From Rhodothermales bacterium (lineage in GTDB: Bacteria; Bacteroidota; Rhodothermia; Rhodothermales; Bin80): a stretch of 64,000 nucleotides of DNA. Location: NCBI GenBank assembly GCA_951812585.1, contig OX638318.1, positions 834,819 to 898,818 of the forward strand. Direction: 5' to 3'. Shown here piece after piece: positions 8,972 through 19,165 of the stretch (its first letter is position 1; each line of letters starts with the position of its first letter). A program made the position numbers and the translations under genes. Below the pieces are notes generated by a model. That model was given only the letters and a program-made list of their open reading frames with translations, ran no database searches and was not told the DNA's origin.

Positions 8972-10570
8972 ATGGCAACGCCCATCAGTCTAGAGCAGTA
9001 CGGAATCCAGGTAACGGATGTGCGACGCAACGTGGTGCCCGCGGTACTGTACGAGCACGCCATGAGCCAGGACTCTTCGGCGGCCATCACGCGCCTCGGG
9101 GCACTTGCCATATCCTCTGGTCGCAAAACCGGTCGCAGCCCATTGGACAAGCGGATCACAGAACATCCGCAGAGCGCAGGAAATATCTGGTGGGGCCCTA
9201 TCAATATCCCCATCACCGAGCACACGTTTGAGATCAACCGCGAGCGTGCAGTTGACTACCTCAACACGCGCCGCTGTCTGTATGTGGTGGACGGATATGC
9301 TGGCTGGGATCCCCAATGGCGCATCAAGGTGCGCATCATCTGCGAGCGACCGTATCACGCACTGTTCATGCGCAACATGCTGATTCGGATTACGGACGAG
9401 GAGCTTGAGCACTTTGGAGAACCAGACTATGTGGTGCTTAATGCGGGCAAGTTTCCGGCGAACCGGCATACCACTTCCATGTCATCCAAGACCAGTGTGG
9501 ACATCTCCTTTGAGAGTCAGGAAATGGTGATCTTGGGCACTGAATACGCAGGTGAAATGAAGAAGGGCGTGTTCACCGTCATGAACTACATCATGCCGCG
9601 AGCAGGCGTGCTCTCCATGCACTGCAGCGCAAACGAGGGACTGGAGGACGGTGGCGTCTCGCTGTTCTTTGGACTGTCAGGCACCGGCAAGACGACGCTG
9701 TCCGCCGACAAGCGGCGCCGCCTGATCGGCGATGACGAGCACTGCTGGAGCAGCGATGGCATTTTCAACATTGAAGGCGGGTGCTATGCCAAAGCGATAA
9801 ACCTCTCTGAGGAGAAGGAGCCCGAGATCTACAGGGCGATACGCTTTGGCGCAGTCCTGGAAAACGTGGTTTACGATCCCGTAACCCACGATGTGGATTA
9901 TTCCGACACGACCAACACCGAAAACACGCGGGCGGCGTACCCCATCACCTTCATGGAAAACGCAAAGGTGCCCTGTATAGCGGGACACCCGACCAATATT
10001 GTGTTTCTGACCTTTGACGCCTTTGGCGTCTTGCCGCCTGCTGCACAGCTCACGCCAGCACAAGCGATGTACCACTTTATCAGCGGATACACCGCCAAGG
10101 TCGCGGGCACCGAGGTCGGAATCGAAGAGCCGCAGGTGACCTTCTCTGCCTGCTTCGGAGCGGCCTTCCTGGTTTGGCACCCGAGCAAATACGGCGCACT
10201 GCTTGCGGAAAAGATGAGCCGGCACAACGTACGCGCTTGGCTGGTCAACACGGGCATGAGTGGTGGTGCGCATGGCGATGCGGACCGTATAAGCTTGAAG
10301 CACACCCGGGCAATCATCGACGCCATCAACAACGGCTCGCTTGCTCTCGCGCCAACCGTTACGGATCCGCTGTTTGGTTTTGCCGTACCTACCTCGTGTC
10401 CAAATGTCCCGCCTGAGATTCTGGTTCCGCGTGCGGCCTGGGCCGATCCGCTCGCATACGACCAGGCGGCGGTTAAGCTGGCCGCGCTCTTTGTTGAAAA
10501 CTTCAAGCAGTTTGAAGACCGCTGCGACCCTGAGGTAGCACAAGCCGGACCACAGCTGCCGATCGCATAG
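8972..10570 (+). CDS. pckA: Phosphoenolpyruvate carboxykinase (ATP)
   Basis: Interconverts oxaloacetate plus ATP and phosphoenolpyruvate plus CO2 plus ADP, the entry to gluconeogenesis. The 532-residue length matches the ATP-dependent family. Diagnostic segments are SSGRKTGRSPLDKR (48-61), MHCSANEG, the kinase-1a P-loop GLSGTGKTTLSAD (234-246) and the GDDEH...GIFNIEGGCYAK metal/nucleotide region. The upstream 168 bases contain a T6 run but no convincing hairpin. The XdhC-family gene starts 24 bases downstream, probably in the same transcript. Confidence 0.96.
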   Translation: MATPISLEQYGIQVTDVRRNVVPAVLYEHAMSQDSSAAITRLGALAISSGRKTGRSPLDKRITEHPQSAGNIWWGPINIPITEHTFEINRERAVDYLNTRRCLYVVDGYAGWDPQWRIKVRIICERPYHALFMRNMLIRITDEELEHFGEPDYVVLNAGKFPANRHTTSMSSKTSVDISFESQEMVILGTEYAGEMKKGVFTVMNYIMPRAGVLSMHCSANEGLEDGGVSLFFGLSGTGKTTLSADKRRRLIGDDEHCWSSDGIFNIEGGCYAKAINLSEEKEPEIYRAIRFGAVLENVVYDPVTHDVDYSDTTNTENTRAAYPITFMENAKVPCIAGHPTNIVFLTFDAFGVLPPAAQLTPAQAMYHFISGYTAKVAGTEVGIEEPQVTFSACFGAAFLVWHPSKYGALLAEKMSRHNVRAWLVNTGMSGGAHGDADRISLKHTRAIIDAINNGSLALAPTVTDPLFGFAVPTSCPNVPPEILVPRAAWADPLAYDQAAVKLAALFVENFKQFEDRCDPEVAQAGPQLPIA

Positions 10571-10594
10571 CACAGCTTCCAAGGCTTCCTCGCC

Positions 10595-11701
10595 ATGCAT
10601 ATGCTCTCCGACCTGATAAGACTTGCTGCGCGGCTGCGGCGTGACAAGACGCCGGTCGGGGTCGCGACGCTGGTCAAAAAGGAGGGCTCGACCTACCGAC
10701 AGCCTGGTGCCCGCATGGTGGTGGAGGCAGACGGCACGGCGCACGGCATGGTGAGTGGTGGGTGTCTGGAAAGCGAAGTTGCCCAACAGGCCCTGGAGGT
10801 GCTTCGCACCGGAACCGCAGTGCTGCGGCGCTATGACCTGACATATGAGAACACCGTCCTTGGATACGACGCAGGATGCGCAGGAGCAGCGCACTTGCTT
10901 ATCGAACCCACCGAGGGCGGACTAGACCTCCTGCTGCCGTTTTTGGAACAGCGCACCACCGCCGTGCTGGCGCATATCATCGGGTGCCCTTCCAACACGC
11001 GGCTGTTGGGAGCCAGGAAGGTGGTACTGCCCTGCGATGCCGCGGTCGCGTCCCCCGACTGGCCCGCTTCGCTGGATCCGGCGCACCGGGGTGCCGCCCT
11101 GCAGGCGGGAAACTGCACCGAAGTCATCACGGTCGCGTCTCAGCACGGTCCCCTGGAATTATTTCTGGAGGTGGTGCACCCTCCCATACGCCTTGTGGCC
11201 TTCGGATCAGGTCCCGATGTAGGCCCCCTCGTTCGTATGGCAAAGCACGTAGGCTGGACGGCCGAAGTGGTCGGTGCCAAGCCGGCCGCGGCACTCGAAT
11301 GGCGCATCCCGGATGCTGATAAGCATACGTTCCTGATGCACCCGCAAGCAGTCCTTGACTACGTCGCGGTCGATAGCCGCACGGTGGCTGTATTGATGAA
11401 CCACAACAAGGTGCGAGACACGGCCCTGCTCGAAGCACTTCGCCGAACCGATATCCCGTACATCGGCCTTTTGGGGCCGCCCGCGCGATGCGAAGCGATA
11501 TCAGGGCAGCGCGGTCGGACCGAACACGCCATCCACGGCCCTGTGGGACTGGATATCGGCGCGGAAACACCGGAAGAGATTGCGCTCAGTATCGTGGCCG
11601 AGATTCAGTGCGTGATGGCTGGCTTTGCTGGCGGCTCGCTGCGTGACAAACGCGGCATGGTGCACCGGCGCATACCACACGTCAGGGACGCGCACGCATG
11701 A
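10595..11701 (+). CDS. XdhC/CoxI family molybdoenzyme maturation factor
   Basis: Members of this family bind molybdenum cofactor and help sulfurate and insert it into xanthine or CO dehydrogenases. The 368-residue protein has the amino-terminal XdhC_CoxI domain, with [13 protein letters not shown] and [15 protein letters not shown], and a C-terminal Rossmann-like XdhC_C domain (about 200-350, containing [11 protein letters not shown] and [10 protein letters not shown]). No dehydrogenase subunit genes are in the window, so the client enzyme is unknown. The gene overlaps the convergent pyrB by 20 bases at their 3' ends. Confidence 0.88.
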   Translation: MHMLSDLIRLAARLRRDKTPVGVATLVKKEGSTYRQPGARMVVEADGTAHGMVSGGCLESEVAQQALEVLRTGTAVLRRYDLTYENTVLGYDAGCAGAAHLLIEPTEGGLDLLLPFLEQRTTAVLAHIIGCPSNTRLLGARKVVLPCDAAVASPDWPASLDPAHRGAALQAGNCTEVITVASQHGPLELFLEVVHPPIRLVAFGSGPDVGPLVRMAKHVGWTAEVVGAKPAAALEWRIPDADKHTFLMHPQAVLDYVAVDSRTVAVLMNHNKVRDTALLEALRRTDIPYIGLLGPPARCEAISGQRGRTEHAIHGPVGLDIGAETPEEIALSIVAEIQCVMAGFAGGSLRDKRGMVHRRIPHVRDAHA

Positions 11702-12650
11702 CGCGATCTGCGGAGGCTGTCAACAAATACAGCACCGCCATCCGCACGGCAATTCCGTTGGTGACCTGGTGCAGTATGATGCTGCGCTCATGATCCACAA
11801 CCTCGCTTTCCAGTTCGACGCCCCGGTTTATCGGACCGGGATGCATAACCAGAAACGAGGGAAAACGCCGCAGGTGCTCCGCCTTGATGCCGTAGCGCGT
11901 ATGGTACTCGCGCACGCTTGGAATGAGACTCGCCTGCTGCCGCTCTAGTTGGAGTCGAAGCGCCATGGCCACATCACAGTCTTGCAATGCTTCGTCCAGA
12001 TGATGCGTCACGCGCACGCCCAAGGACGCAGCATTGTACGGCATCAGCGTTCTGGGTGCACAGATGGTCACTTCGGCACCCAACTTGCGGAGGCCCAAGA
12101 TGTTGGAGCGAGCCACACGGCTGTGGGCTATGTCGCCGATGATGGAAACCTTCAGTCCGCGCACCGACGGGAAGCACTCGCGCAGCGTGTAAAGATCGAG
12201 CAGCGCTTGGGTTGGATGCGCATGCCCGCCATCCCCCGCATTGATGATCTGTGCCTTCGTGCAACGGGTCAGAAAATGCGGCACACCGGGTGAGGAGTGG
12301 CGCACGACGACCATGTCCACCTTCATGGCCTCAATGTTGAGCGCCGTGTCCTTGAGGGTCTCCCCTTTGCTGACCGACGAGCCTTTCTCGGAAAAGTTTA
12401 CGATATCGGCGGACAGGCGCTTTTCGGCCAACTCAAAGGACAGCCGCGTACGCGTGGATGGTTCAAAGAACAGGTTGCAGACCGTGATGCCGCGTAGCGT
12501 AGGAACGCGTTTGATGGGCCGCTCCAAGACATCCCTGAACTCCTTGGCCGTGTCAAGAATCAGTCTGATCTCGTCCGCGCTGTACGAAGCCAGACCTAGG
12601 AGGTGACGGTGCTGCAATTGTGACAAATCTCCGCTGTTCAACTCGTCCAT
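11682..12650 (-). CDS. pyrB: Aspartate carbamoyltransferase catalytic chain
   Basis: Condenses carbamoyl phosphate and aspartate to N-carbamoyl-aspartate in de novo pyrimidine synthesis. The 322-residue protein carries the carbamoyl-phosphate loop [13 protein letters not shown], the [12 protein letters not shown] segment, [11 protein letters not shown] and the C-terminal [13 protein letters not shown] signature. It starts 5 bases after the pyrR stop, giving the common pyrR-pyrB order in which PyrR regulates the downstream enzyme. No pyrI regulatory chain is present. The 3' end overlaps the convergent XdhC-family gene. Confidence 0.95.
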   Translation of the reverse strand: MDELNSGDLSQLQHRHLLGLASYSADEIRLILDTAKEFRDVLERPIKRVPTLRGITVCNLFFEPSTRTRLSFELAEKRLSADIVNFSEKGSSVSKGETLKDTALNIEAMKVDMVVVRHSSPGVPHFLTRCTKAQIINAGDGGHAHPTQALLDLYTLRECFPSVRGLKVSIIGDIAHSRVARSNILGLRKLGAEVTICAPRTLMPYNAASLGVRVTHHLDEALQDCDVAMALRLQLERQQASLIPSVREYHTRYGIKAEHLRRFPSFLVMHPGPINRGVELESEVVDHERSIILHQVTNGIAVRMAVLYLLTASADRVMRARP

Positions 12651-12655
12651 ACCGC

Positions 12656-13237
12656 CTAATTCCGCGTGCTGTTTGTACGCCGTTCCACCAGGTAAACGCC
12701 TTCGTGGCTGTCCGTCTCGTGCAGCCGTACACGAATTTCTTCCCCTGATATCGTGGGCACGGTACGGCCCACGATATCCGCTCGAATAGGCAGCTCTCGC
12801 AGTCCGCGATCCACCACGGCCAGGAAACGTATGGACGCCGGACGCCCCATGTCCATCAGCGCATCCAGTGCGGCGCGCACGGTCCGTCCGGTGTACAGCA
12901 CATCGTCGACCAGCACCAGATTGCGCTCGGTCACATCAAACATGATGCGCGTCGCGCGTACGACCGGCTGCTTGAGCCGCTGCCGAAAGTCGTCCCGATA
13001 CATCGTAGCATCCAAAACGCCGAGCGGAAGGTCGATGTCGTCCACTGCGCGAATCATGCGTTTAAGCCGCCGTGCGATGTGAACACCGCGGGTTTGCATG
13101 CCGATTAGCGCAAAATGCTCCCCGGCGGGATCGTCCGGGTCCATCAGTTCGACAATCTGGCGCGCCATGCGCTGGAGCGTACGCTCCAGGTCTTGCGCAT
13201 CCATTAGACGAGCCTTGACGACATCAGACGCTTGCAT
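12656..13237 (-). CDS. pyrR: PyrR pyrimidine operon attenuation regulator / uracil phosphoribosyltransferase
   Basis: PyrR binds pyr mRNA in response to UMP and often has weak uracil phosphoribosyltransferase activity. The 193-residue protein contains the PRPP-binding [20 protein letters not shown] loop, [13 protein letters not shown] near the middle and YRDDFR, all typical of PyrR. It is the first gene of a two-gene unit with pyrB. The leader upstream (13238-13344) shows no convincing terminator/antiterminator pair, so attenuation at this locus is not demonstrated by sequence. Confidence 0.93.
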   Translation of the reverse strand: MQASDVVKARLMDAQDLERTLQRMARQIVELMDPDDPAGEHFALIGMQTRGVHIARRLKRMIRAVDDIDLPLGVLDATMYRDDFRQRLKQPVVRATRIMFDVTERNLVLVDDVLYTGRTVRAALDALMDMGRPASIRFLAVVDRGLRELPIRADIVGRTVPTISGEEIRVRLHETDSHEGVYLVERRTNSTRN

Positions 13238-13344
13238 GCGCGTAAGTTACGCGATTCTGCCACTTCTTTATGATCCTCCTGCGCGCCGTTCGTCTGCACG
13301 CGGATTGCAGTCGCCGCTGGAACCATTGAGAATGATTCCGTTCC

Positions 13345-14301
13345 ATGCGATCATCAGTTAAGCGGCACCGCATGAGCAAGGGCACCACATTGCGATATCT
13401 GGATCCTGTGATGGTGTCCAGACTCAAGAACATGGAGCTGCGCGCCCGCCTGGTAGTGGAGGGTTTCATCACGGGCCTTCACAAAAGCCCCTACCACGGG
13501 TTTTCGGTAGAGTTCGCAGAGCATCGTCCGTACAACCCTGGAGACGAGCTGCGGCGCGTAGACTGGAAGGTGTTCGGCCGGACTGATCGCCACTATGTCA
13601 AGCAGTACGAAGAAGAAACAAACCTGCGCCACTATGTGGTCCTGGACAGCTCGCCTTCGATGCGATATCATCACGCGGGTGCCTTGTCCAAATTCGAGTA
13701 TGGTGCTTACCTGGCTGCGGCCCTGCACTTCCTGATGGTCAAACAGCGCGACGCTACCAGCCTGGTGGCATACGACGAGCGCATTCATACGATGATGCGC
13801 CCCAAGGCCACGTTGCAGTACCTGCGGCAGATTCTTGCGCAGCTGGAGCACCTTTTCACGATGGAGCCGGAGGGCCGGCGCACCAACACGGCATCGGCAC
13901 TCCACGAGGTCGCCGAGCGCATAGCGCGCCGCTCCCTTGTCGTGGTTATCTCGGATCTCTTTGACAATGTGGCGACGCAGCACACCGTGATACGCGCGCT
14001 GCGCCACCTGCGCCATCGCGGCCATGAGGTGCTGGTGTTCCGTATCCTGGAGAGCGCCACCGAGCGCGCCTTCGACTTCCCTGATGTGCCGATGGTGTTT
14101 CGGGACATGGAGACTCAGGAAGAAATTACAGTGCACCCGGCACAGCTGCGCCGCCACTTCACCAAGGCGGTGAAGGCTGACAGCGAGGAGTTCCGTCGGC
14201 GCTGCCTGGAGCACAATATCGACTTCGTTGAGCTTGACACCGGCGAGCCCTACGGGACCGCACTCCTCGCCTATCTCAGCAAGCGCCGGCGTCTACACTA
14301 G
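13345..14301 (+). CDS. DUF58 domain protein (vWA-like)
   Basis: A 318-residue protein of the DUF58 family, usually paired with MoxR AAA+ ATPases in envelope or respiratory-complex maturation. The family core FAEHRPYNPGDELRRVDWKV lies around residues 57-76, followed by YVKQYEEETNLRHYVVLDSS, where DSSPSM resembles a MIDAS metal site. No MoxR partner is adjacent. Starts at 13345 and 13372 are both possible; the second (MSKGTTLRYLDP) matches relatives better. The stop overlaps the GTG that may start the next gene, suggesting coupled translation. Confidence 0.85.
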   Translation: MRSSVKRHRMSKGTTLRYLDPVMVSRLKNMELRARLVVEGFITGLHKSPYHGFSVEFAEHRPYNPGDELRRVDWKVFGRTDRHYVKQYEEETNLRHYVVLDSSPSMRYHHAGALSKFEYGAYLAAALHFLMVKQRDATSLVAYDERIHTMMRPKATLQYLRQILAQLEHLFTMEPEGRRTNTASALHEVAERIARRSLVVVISDLFDNVATQHTVIRALRHLRHRGHEVLVFRILESATERAFDFPDVPMVFRDMETQEEITVHPAQLRRHFTKAVKADSEEFRRRCLEHNIDFVELDTGEPYGTALLAYLSKRRRLH

Positions 14302-15524
14302 TGTGCGTACCGTTTTCCAGTATGGTCCGTGAGATCAAAGCGGCGGCGGCGGAGCTGTACCCGGCCGTTGTCGCATTGCGGCAAAAGATCCATCAGTACC
14401 CTGAATTGGCTTTTGAGGAGCATGAAACGGCCCGCCTTGTGCAATCTACGCTGTCCCCGCTCGGGCTCGGCCTGGAAACGGGCATCGCCAAGACCGGGGT
14501 CGTAGCAACGCTTAAGGGGGGCAGGCCCGGACCTACAGTGCTCTTGCGGGCGGACATGGATGCCCTGCCCATCCAGGAGGAGACCGGCGTCCGATACGCT
14601 TCAAGCCGTGATGGCGTGATGCATGCTTGCGGGCACGATGTGCATACGGCTTCGCTTCTGGGAGCGGCGATGATCCTGCATCGGTTGCGGGCGCACATCG
14701 CAGGCACGGTGCGGATGGTGTTTCAGCCCAGCGAAGAGCTTCTGCCGGGCGGTGCCAAACCGATGATCGAAGCGGGCATTCTGCGTGCACGCACGGGGCT
14801 TGCGGCACCTGCCGCTGCCTTCGCGCAGCACGTCTGGCACGCCTTGCCCGTGGGGACGATCGGCATTCGCAGCGGCATGTTCATGGCGTCTTCCGACGAA
14901 GTCTACATCACTGTACACGGCCAGGGCGGCCACGCGGCCGAGCCGCATCGACTTGCCAGCGACCCCGTGCTTGCAGCCGCACATGTCATCGTGGCCTTGC
15001 AAAGCGTCATCAGCCGTCACTGCAATCCCGAAATGCCCAGCGTGCTTTCCATAGGCAGCGTTTCCGCCGCGGGCGCGACAAACGTTATTCCGGACACGGT
15101 GCATTTGGCAGGCACCTTGCGCGCTATGGGCGAAGCCTGGCGCAGCCAGGCCCACGCATTTATCCAGCGTGTGGCGACCGGCACCGCGACGGCATACGGG
15201 ACACAGGCCACCGTTGAAATCAGAAAGGGCTACCCTGCGTTGCACAACGACCCGGGGGCCGCGGCCTTGACACGCAGCGCGGCTGTTGAATTCGCGGGAA
15301 GCGATCACGTCGTAGACATAGACCGGTGGTATGCGAGTGAAGATTTTGCTTACTTCCTGCGCACCGTACCGGGGGCATTTTACTTGATTGGAGCGGGATG
15401 TCCGCACATGATTCACACGTCTCGATTCCTGGCAGCTGACGCAACGCTGCGCACCAGTGCAGGCTTCATGGCGTACTTGGCGTGGCGCTTTCTGGCAAAA
15501 CGTGAGGACCGCATACCTTTGTAA
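14301..15524 (+). CDS. M20 family N-acyl-amino-acid amidohydrolase
   Basis: Metal-dependent amidohydrolase of the M20D group (hippurate, N-acyl-L-amino acid or IAA-amino acid hydrolases). The 407-residue reading has RQKIHQYPELAFEEHETA, LLRADMDALPIQEETG, the metal-binding MHACGHDVHTASLLGAA motif, the catalytic FQPSEE region, and a dimerisation insert around HGQGGHAAEPH. The GTG at 14301 overlaps the previous stop codon. An ATG at 14322 (MVREIKAAAAEL) is an equally good start. The substrate cannot be assigned. Confidence 0.9.
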   Translation: MCVPFSSMVREIKAAAAELYPAVVALRQKIHQYPELAFEEHETARLVQSTLSPLGLGLETGIAKTGVVATLKGGRPGPTVLLRADMDALPIQEETGVRYASSRDGVMHACGHDVHTASLLGAAMILHRLRAHIAGTVRMVFQPSEELLPGGAKPMIEAGILRARTGLAAPAAAFAQHVWHALPVGTIGIRSGMFMASSDEVYITVHGQGGHAAEPHRLASDPVLAAAHVIVALQSVISRHCNPEMPSVLSIGSVSAAGATNVIPDTVHLAGTLRAMGEAWRSQAHAFIQRVATGTATAYGTQATVEIRKGYPALHNDPGAAALTRSAAVEFAGSDHVVDIDRWYASEDFAYFLRTVPGAFYLIGAGCPHMIHTSRFLAADATLRTSAGFMAYLAWRFLAKREDRIPL

Positions 15525-15641
15525 TCCACCTGCACGCGGCGCATTTTGGGCCGTAAAGGTGTTTCTGGTTGCAGAGTGCCGCGTATAGCGCAGTAATCAC
15601 ATCGCTGCACCTGTGCGCATGGTGCAGTTCGCAAAATATGA

Positions 15642-15649
15642 TATCTTTG
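15642..15649 (+). promoter_or_regulatory. Possible TAnnTTTG -7 element upstream of the first SpoIIE gene
   Basis: TATCTTTG fits the Bacteroidota -7 consensus TAnnTTTG and lies 36 bases before the chosen ATG at 15685. A matching TTTG -33 box at the usual spacing is not present, so confidence is low. Confidence 0.35.
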
Positions 15650-15684
15650 GTGTGTTTTGCACCGCTCATGAGGAAGTTTCTGCC

Positions 15685-18315
15685 ATGCAGAATGAGTCCG
15701 CAGTGGTTCCCAAAGAGCCGGCCGCAGCCGGCGAGATCAGCGCCAATGGTGATGCCGACAGGGCATCCGCGTTGGCGCCAGGCAGATTTTCGTTCAAGAA
15801 TCTGCGATTGGCGCCGCGCATCTTCATAGCCAATTTGGCGCTGGTCATCATCACGGTGCTGGCTATCTCGGTCACGCTTCTCATCAATTCGGCTACGGCC
15901 CTGCGAAACGAGACTAGTGATAGCGCAGAGCAGTTAGCCCGTCTGATCGCCGGCAAGTACGGCGACATTGGCGAGATCTCTATCGCCAATGTGGCGCGTA
16001 CGGTAGATGTGATCCTTGATGATCCGATGACTGCGCAGGCAGCAATCGCAGCGCACTTTGTGGAGGCCGCAGCAGAAGCCGGGTACGATACGTCCGCGGT
16101 CGTGGACATCCTGACCTCCATCGCCAACGAAACGGTGCTGGACGAGTTTTGGATCACCGATACGACGGCTTTGTCGTACTTGACCAATGTCCGCGATTCC
16201 GTTGGGGCTTTGGTGCCGTTTCGCTTCAGTCCGGACGCTTCCGTGCAGCCTCAGGCGTCCAAGTTCTACCCGCTGCTGCATGCGCCGACGGATACGTTCG
16301 CCATTGTCACGCAACCTGCGCAGGTGCGGGAGATTGACCGTGCGGTCTACAAGTACGTCGGTGTGAATGGCGTAGACCATCGCAGGATTGTTCAGATAGG
16401 AAATGAGCTTGTGTTCGGCGACCAGGAGCTTTTGCGCCAGACCCATGCCCGGGACCGCGCTGATGTTTCCGGTGTGATTGAAGGAAATCTTGGGCAGCAT
16501 ATGCGGGCCAAGGGCACGATCCTGGACCATTTCGTAGCGACTGCCGAAGCTGCTGATTGGGGTCGGGATTCCTTAAATGCTGCGCTCACCTTGCTGACCG
16601 GTCGGACGAACATGAACGAAATCCGGATTGCGGACATGGATGGCAGCATCATATACTCCAGCGATCCCGGGGAGGTGGGTGGCTTGTTGCCGGCATCGGA
16701 TACCTTGGCGACTTTGGACCTCTTGTCCGTGCAATGGGTGGATCACCCTACAGGGCCACATGCGGGGCACGAATCCGCCTACAAGCGTGTGACGGTGGCA
16801 CGGTCACACGGCGAGCGCCTCGTGCAGGTTGAACTGGAGATTGAGGGAGCCGCGGGCAACGTTTTGTACACGGTGTATCAGGATGAGGCCAACCTATTGG
16901 TCAAGGATGGTTATCCCCAGGCGCTCTGGATCGTCAACCGCGACCATGAGCTGGTCGCGGCTGCGCAAAATACACCGCTGCAACAGGTCGGCGGGGGCAG
17001 CCTGTCGGCGTTTGTAGCATTTGATTCACTGATGGCTGCGTCGACGACCGCAGCAAGCGTGCTGGACAGCGCCATGGCTCCGGGCAATACGGACGTGATT
17101 CGCTTGGCCAGGCTCGGGATCACTTCCGCCGCCCAGCGCGGCACCTGGGCTGCCGCTCCTGTCAACATTGGCGAGGAACGCATTGGCGGCGTGCTGCTGT
17201 ACGTGAACATGGATGCCATCGCCGCTAACGTCCGGGGAGAAGCCCGCAAGACCGCGTTCATCGCCCTCTTGCTGCTGGCCTTTACTGCAGCTGCGACATT
17301 CCTGGGTGCTCGGCTGCTCACCCGGCCTATTGAGGCGATTGCCGATGCAGCGCACATGGTAGAAACAGGTGAGCAACTGGATTATCAGCTTATTCGTCCG
17401 GTAACCAAGCGCTCGGACGAGATCGGGTCGCTTGCACGGGTCTTTGAAGACATGGCAATACAGGTCTTCAACCGCGAGGAAGTGCTGGAGGCTCTGGTGT
17501 CCGAACGAACCCAGGCGCTTCAGACGACCAATGCGGAACTGCGCCAGGCGCAGCGCGCCATCACGCGGGACCTGGAGATGGCCAAGATCGTTCAGGCCGC
17601 CTTGGTCCGGGAAGGCACGGTGGGGTTCCAGGCCTTTTCTGTTTGTGCCAGGATGGAGCCTGCGCTTCGGGTAGGCGGTGATTTTGTGGACTTTGTAGAA
17701 TTCAAGCCCGGGCAGCTGTTCGTAGTCGTGGGCGACGTATCAGGCAAGGGCGTGGCGTCCGCACTGTTTATGGCTGCCTCGCAGGCAGCGTTGAAATACG
17801 CCGTCGCAGAGGGTGTCGGTACCATTTCGGACATTGCGGAAGAAGCCAACCGGCGTCTTTGCAGCCAGAATCCGATGGACCTATTCGTGACGGTGATCCT
17901 GGCAATTGTGAATCTCGCCACCGGAAAGGTGGAGTATGTGAGTGCGGGCCATGAGCCGCCTTATATTCTGGCCGCGGATGGCTCGCGATCAAACCTGCCG
18001 ATGACCGGCGGTCTGGCCATGGGCGTTATGGACGACTTTCCGTATCGCAGCAAGACGATGTACCTTGGGCCGGGAGAAACGCTTGTAATGTACTCGGACG
18101 GCCTTACGGACATGGTCGATGTCAGTGGTGAGCTGTTCGGCAAAATGCGTCTGGAGTCGTCCATAGACGCTGCACAGAGTCAATTGCCGCAAGACATCGT
18201 TGACAGGGTATGGAAAGATATCCTTACCTTTTCCGCAGGTATGCCGCCTGCAGACGATATGACCTGCTTAGTCCTTCACAACAAGAACTCCACAAAAAGT
18301 GTCGCACAAGTTTAA
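15685..18315 (+). CDS. Membrane sensor SpoIIE-type PP2C phosphatase with HAMP domain
   Basis: Transmembrane serine phosphatase that should dephosphorylate a STAS anti-sigma antagonist in a partner-switching pathway. The ATG at 15685 is preceded by GAGGAAG at good spacing and gives 876 residues; an in-frame GTG at 15613 lacks a site. Order: a first membrane helix near 35-60, a large extracytoplasmic sensor domain (about 60-520, probably Cache-like), a second helix near 523-545, HAMP, a short coiled coil, then the phosphatase (about 630-870) with RVGGDFVDFVEF, VVVGDVSGKGVASALF, YSDGLTDMVDVSG and PPADDMTCLVL. The stop overlaps the RsbW-type gene by 17 bases. Confidence 0.9.
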   Translation: MQNESAVVPKEPAAAGEISANGDADRASALAPGRFSFKNLRLAPRIFIANLALVIITVLAISVTLLINSATALRNETSDSAEQLARLIAGKYGDIGEISIANVARTVDVILDDPMTAQAAIAAHFVEAAAEAGYDTSAVVDILTSIANETVLDEFWITDTTALSYLTNVRDSVGALVPFRFSPDASVQPQASKFYPLLHAPTDTFAIVTQPAQVREIDRAVYKYVGVNGVDHRRIVQIGNELVFGDQELLRQTHARDRADVSGVIEGNLGQHMRAKGTILDHFVATAEAADWGRDSLNAALTLLTGRTNMNEIRIADMDGSIIYSSDPGEVGGLLPASDTLATLDLLSVQWVDHPTGPHAGHESAYKRVTVARSHGERLVQVELEIEGAAGNVLYTVYQDEANLLVKDGYPQALWIVNRDHELVAAAQNTPLQQVGGGSLSAFVAFDSLMAASTTAASVLDSAMAPGNTDVIRLARLGITSAAQRGTWAAAPVNIGEERIGGVLLYVNMDAIAANVRGEARKTAFIALLLLAFTAAATFLGARLLTRPIEAIADAAHMVETGEQLDYQLIRPVTKRSDEIGSLARVFEDMAIQVFNREEVLEALVSERTQALQTTNAELRQAQRAITRDLEMAKIVQAALVREGTVGFQAFSVCARMEPALRVGGDFVDFVEFKPGQLFVVVGDVSGKGVASALFMAASQAALKYAVAEGVGTISDIAEEANRRLCSQNPMDLFVTVILAIVNLATGKVEYVSAGHEPPYILAADGSRSNLPMTGGLAMGVMDDFPYRSKTMYLGPGETLVMYSDGLTDMVDVSGELFGKMRLESSIDAAQSQLPQDIVDRVWKDILTFSAGMPPADDMTCLVLHNKNSTKSVAQV

Positions 18316-18718
18316 CGTTACGCTCCAGGCGCAGCTCAAGGAGCTGCGCACCTTGGCCGAGATGGTTGAGGCATTCGGCGCTGTGCATGAGCTACCGAGC
18401 CGCACCACATTCATCATCAATCTTGCACTGGACGAGTTGATCACCAACATTTTGGTCCACGGGGCATTCGATGAGGGCGTCGAACCCACCATCGAGGTAG
18501 AGCTAGGTCTGCACAACGGCACGGCCGTACTGACCGTTGAGTCAAACGACGTGGAATTTGACCCAACCGAGGACACGAATCCGGATACGGAATCTGATCT
18601 CCTCGCCCGCGGGATTGGGGGCCTAGGCCTGCACCTGGTCAAGTCCCAGGCATCCCGTTCATCATACGTGTACGTAAACGGGAAAAATCGGCTTACACTG
18701 GAGTATGACACTCCGTAG
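18299..18718 (+). CDS. RsbW-like anti-sigma factor / serine kinase
   Basis: GHKL-fold ATPase of the HATPase_c_2 group. Such proteins bind a sigma factor or other target and phosphorylate their STAS partner. The 139-residue protein has the N-box NLALDELITNILVHG (with the catalytic Glu and Mg-binding Asn) and the GIGGLGLHLVKS G2 box. It starts at a GTG inside the end of the phosphatase gene, implying coupled translation, and is followed after 50 bases by a STAS gene. The controlled sigma factor or output is not in the window. Confidence 0.87.
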   Translation: MSHKFNVTLQAQLKELRTLAEMVEAFGAVHELPSRTTFIINLALDELITNILVHGAFDEGVEPTIEVELGLHNGTAVLTVESNDVEFDPTEDTNPDTESDLLARGIGGLGLHLVKSQASRSSYVYVNGKNRLTLEYDTP

Positions 18719-18768
18719 CCGTACACTGAAGCTGTGTACCGAACCTAACCCAAAAGAGATAGCCTACA

Positions 18769-19110
18769 ATGCAACTTGAAATCGTGGAAGATCGCGTTGG
18801 CGATACCCTGATCTTGGCACCCGTAGACCGTGTGGACAGTTCGGTTGCGCGAGACTTTGAAGAGTTCGTTTCTAATCGCCTTGCGGAGGGCAACACCAGC
18901 CTCGTCGTGGACTTTGCTCGTCTCGGCTTCATAAGCAGTGCGGGGATGCGGGTGTTGCTGCTGGCTGCCAAGAAACTCAGGGCAGGAGGTGGCTCCCTCC
19001 TGCTGTGCGGGATGCGCGACAGCATACGGGAGATTTTCAGCATTAGCGGCTTCGATAGGATCATAACCATCTGCAACTCGCGCGAAGAAGCACTGGCATA
19101 TGAGGCTTAA
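18769..19110 (+). CDS. STAS domain anti-sigma factor antagonist
   Basis: Small cytosolic STAS protein expected to bind the adjacent RsbW-like kinase when unphosphorylated. The 113-residue protein ends its third strand with VVDFARLGFISSAGMRVLLL, where Ser56/Ser57 is the expected phosphorylation site, and later has GGSLLLCGMRDSIREIFSISG. It is the third gene of the phosphatase-kinase-antagonist unit. Two short hairpins lie just after the stop (19116-19152), and then insertion-sequence debris begins. Confidence 0.9.
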   Translation: MQLEIVEDRVGDTLILAPVDRVDSSVARDFEEFVSNRLAEGNTSLVVDFARLGFISSAGMRVLLLAAKKLRAGGGSLLLCGMRDSIREIFSISGFDRIITICNSREEALAYEA

Positions 19111-19115
19111 CGCTA

Positions 19116-19152
19116 CTTCCTCAGGAAGCATCTGCGGCTGCTGAGGCCGCAG
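19116..19152 (+). other. Tandem hairpins after the STAS gene
   Basis: CTTCC-TCA-GGAAG (19116-19128) and CTGCGGC-TGCTGAG-GCCGCAG (19132-19152) are two perfect short stem-loops directly after the STAS stop. There is no T run. They could be the 3' end of the transcript, though the second may belong to the insertion-sequence remnant. Confidence 0.45.
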
Positions 19153-19165
19153 GCTGTCGCCGCTT

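Noticed and set aside
9677-10894. 405-codon minus-strand ORF opposite pckA and the XdhC-family gene
   Set aside because: It lies antisense to two clearly conserved genes and has no recognisable domain; it is a consequence of GC-rich codon use.
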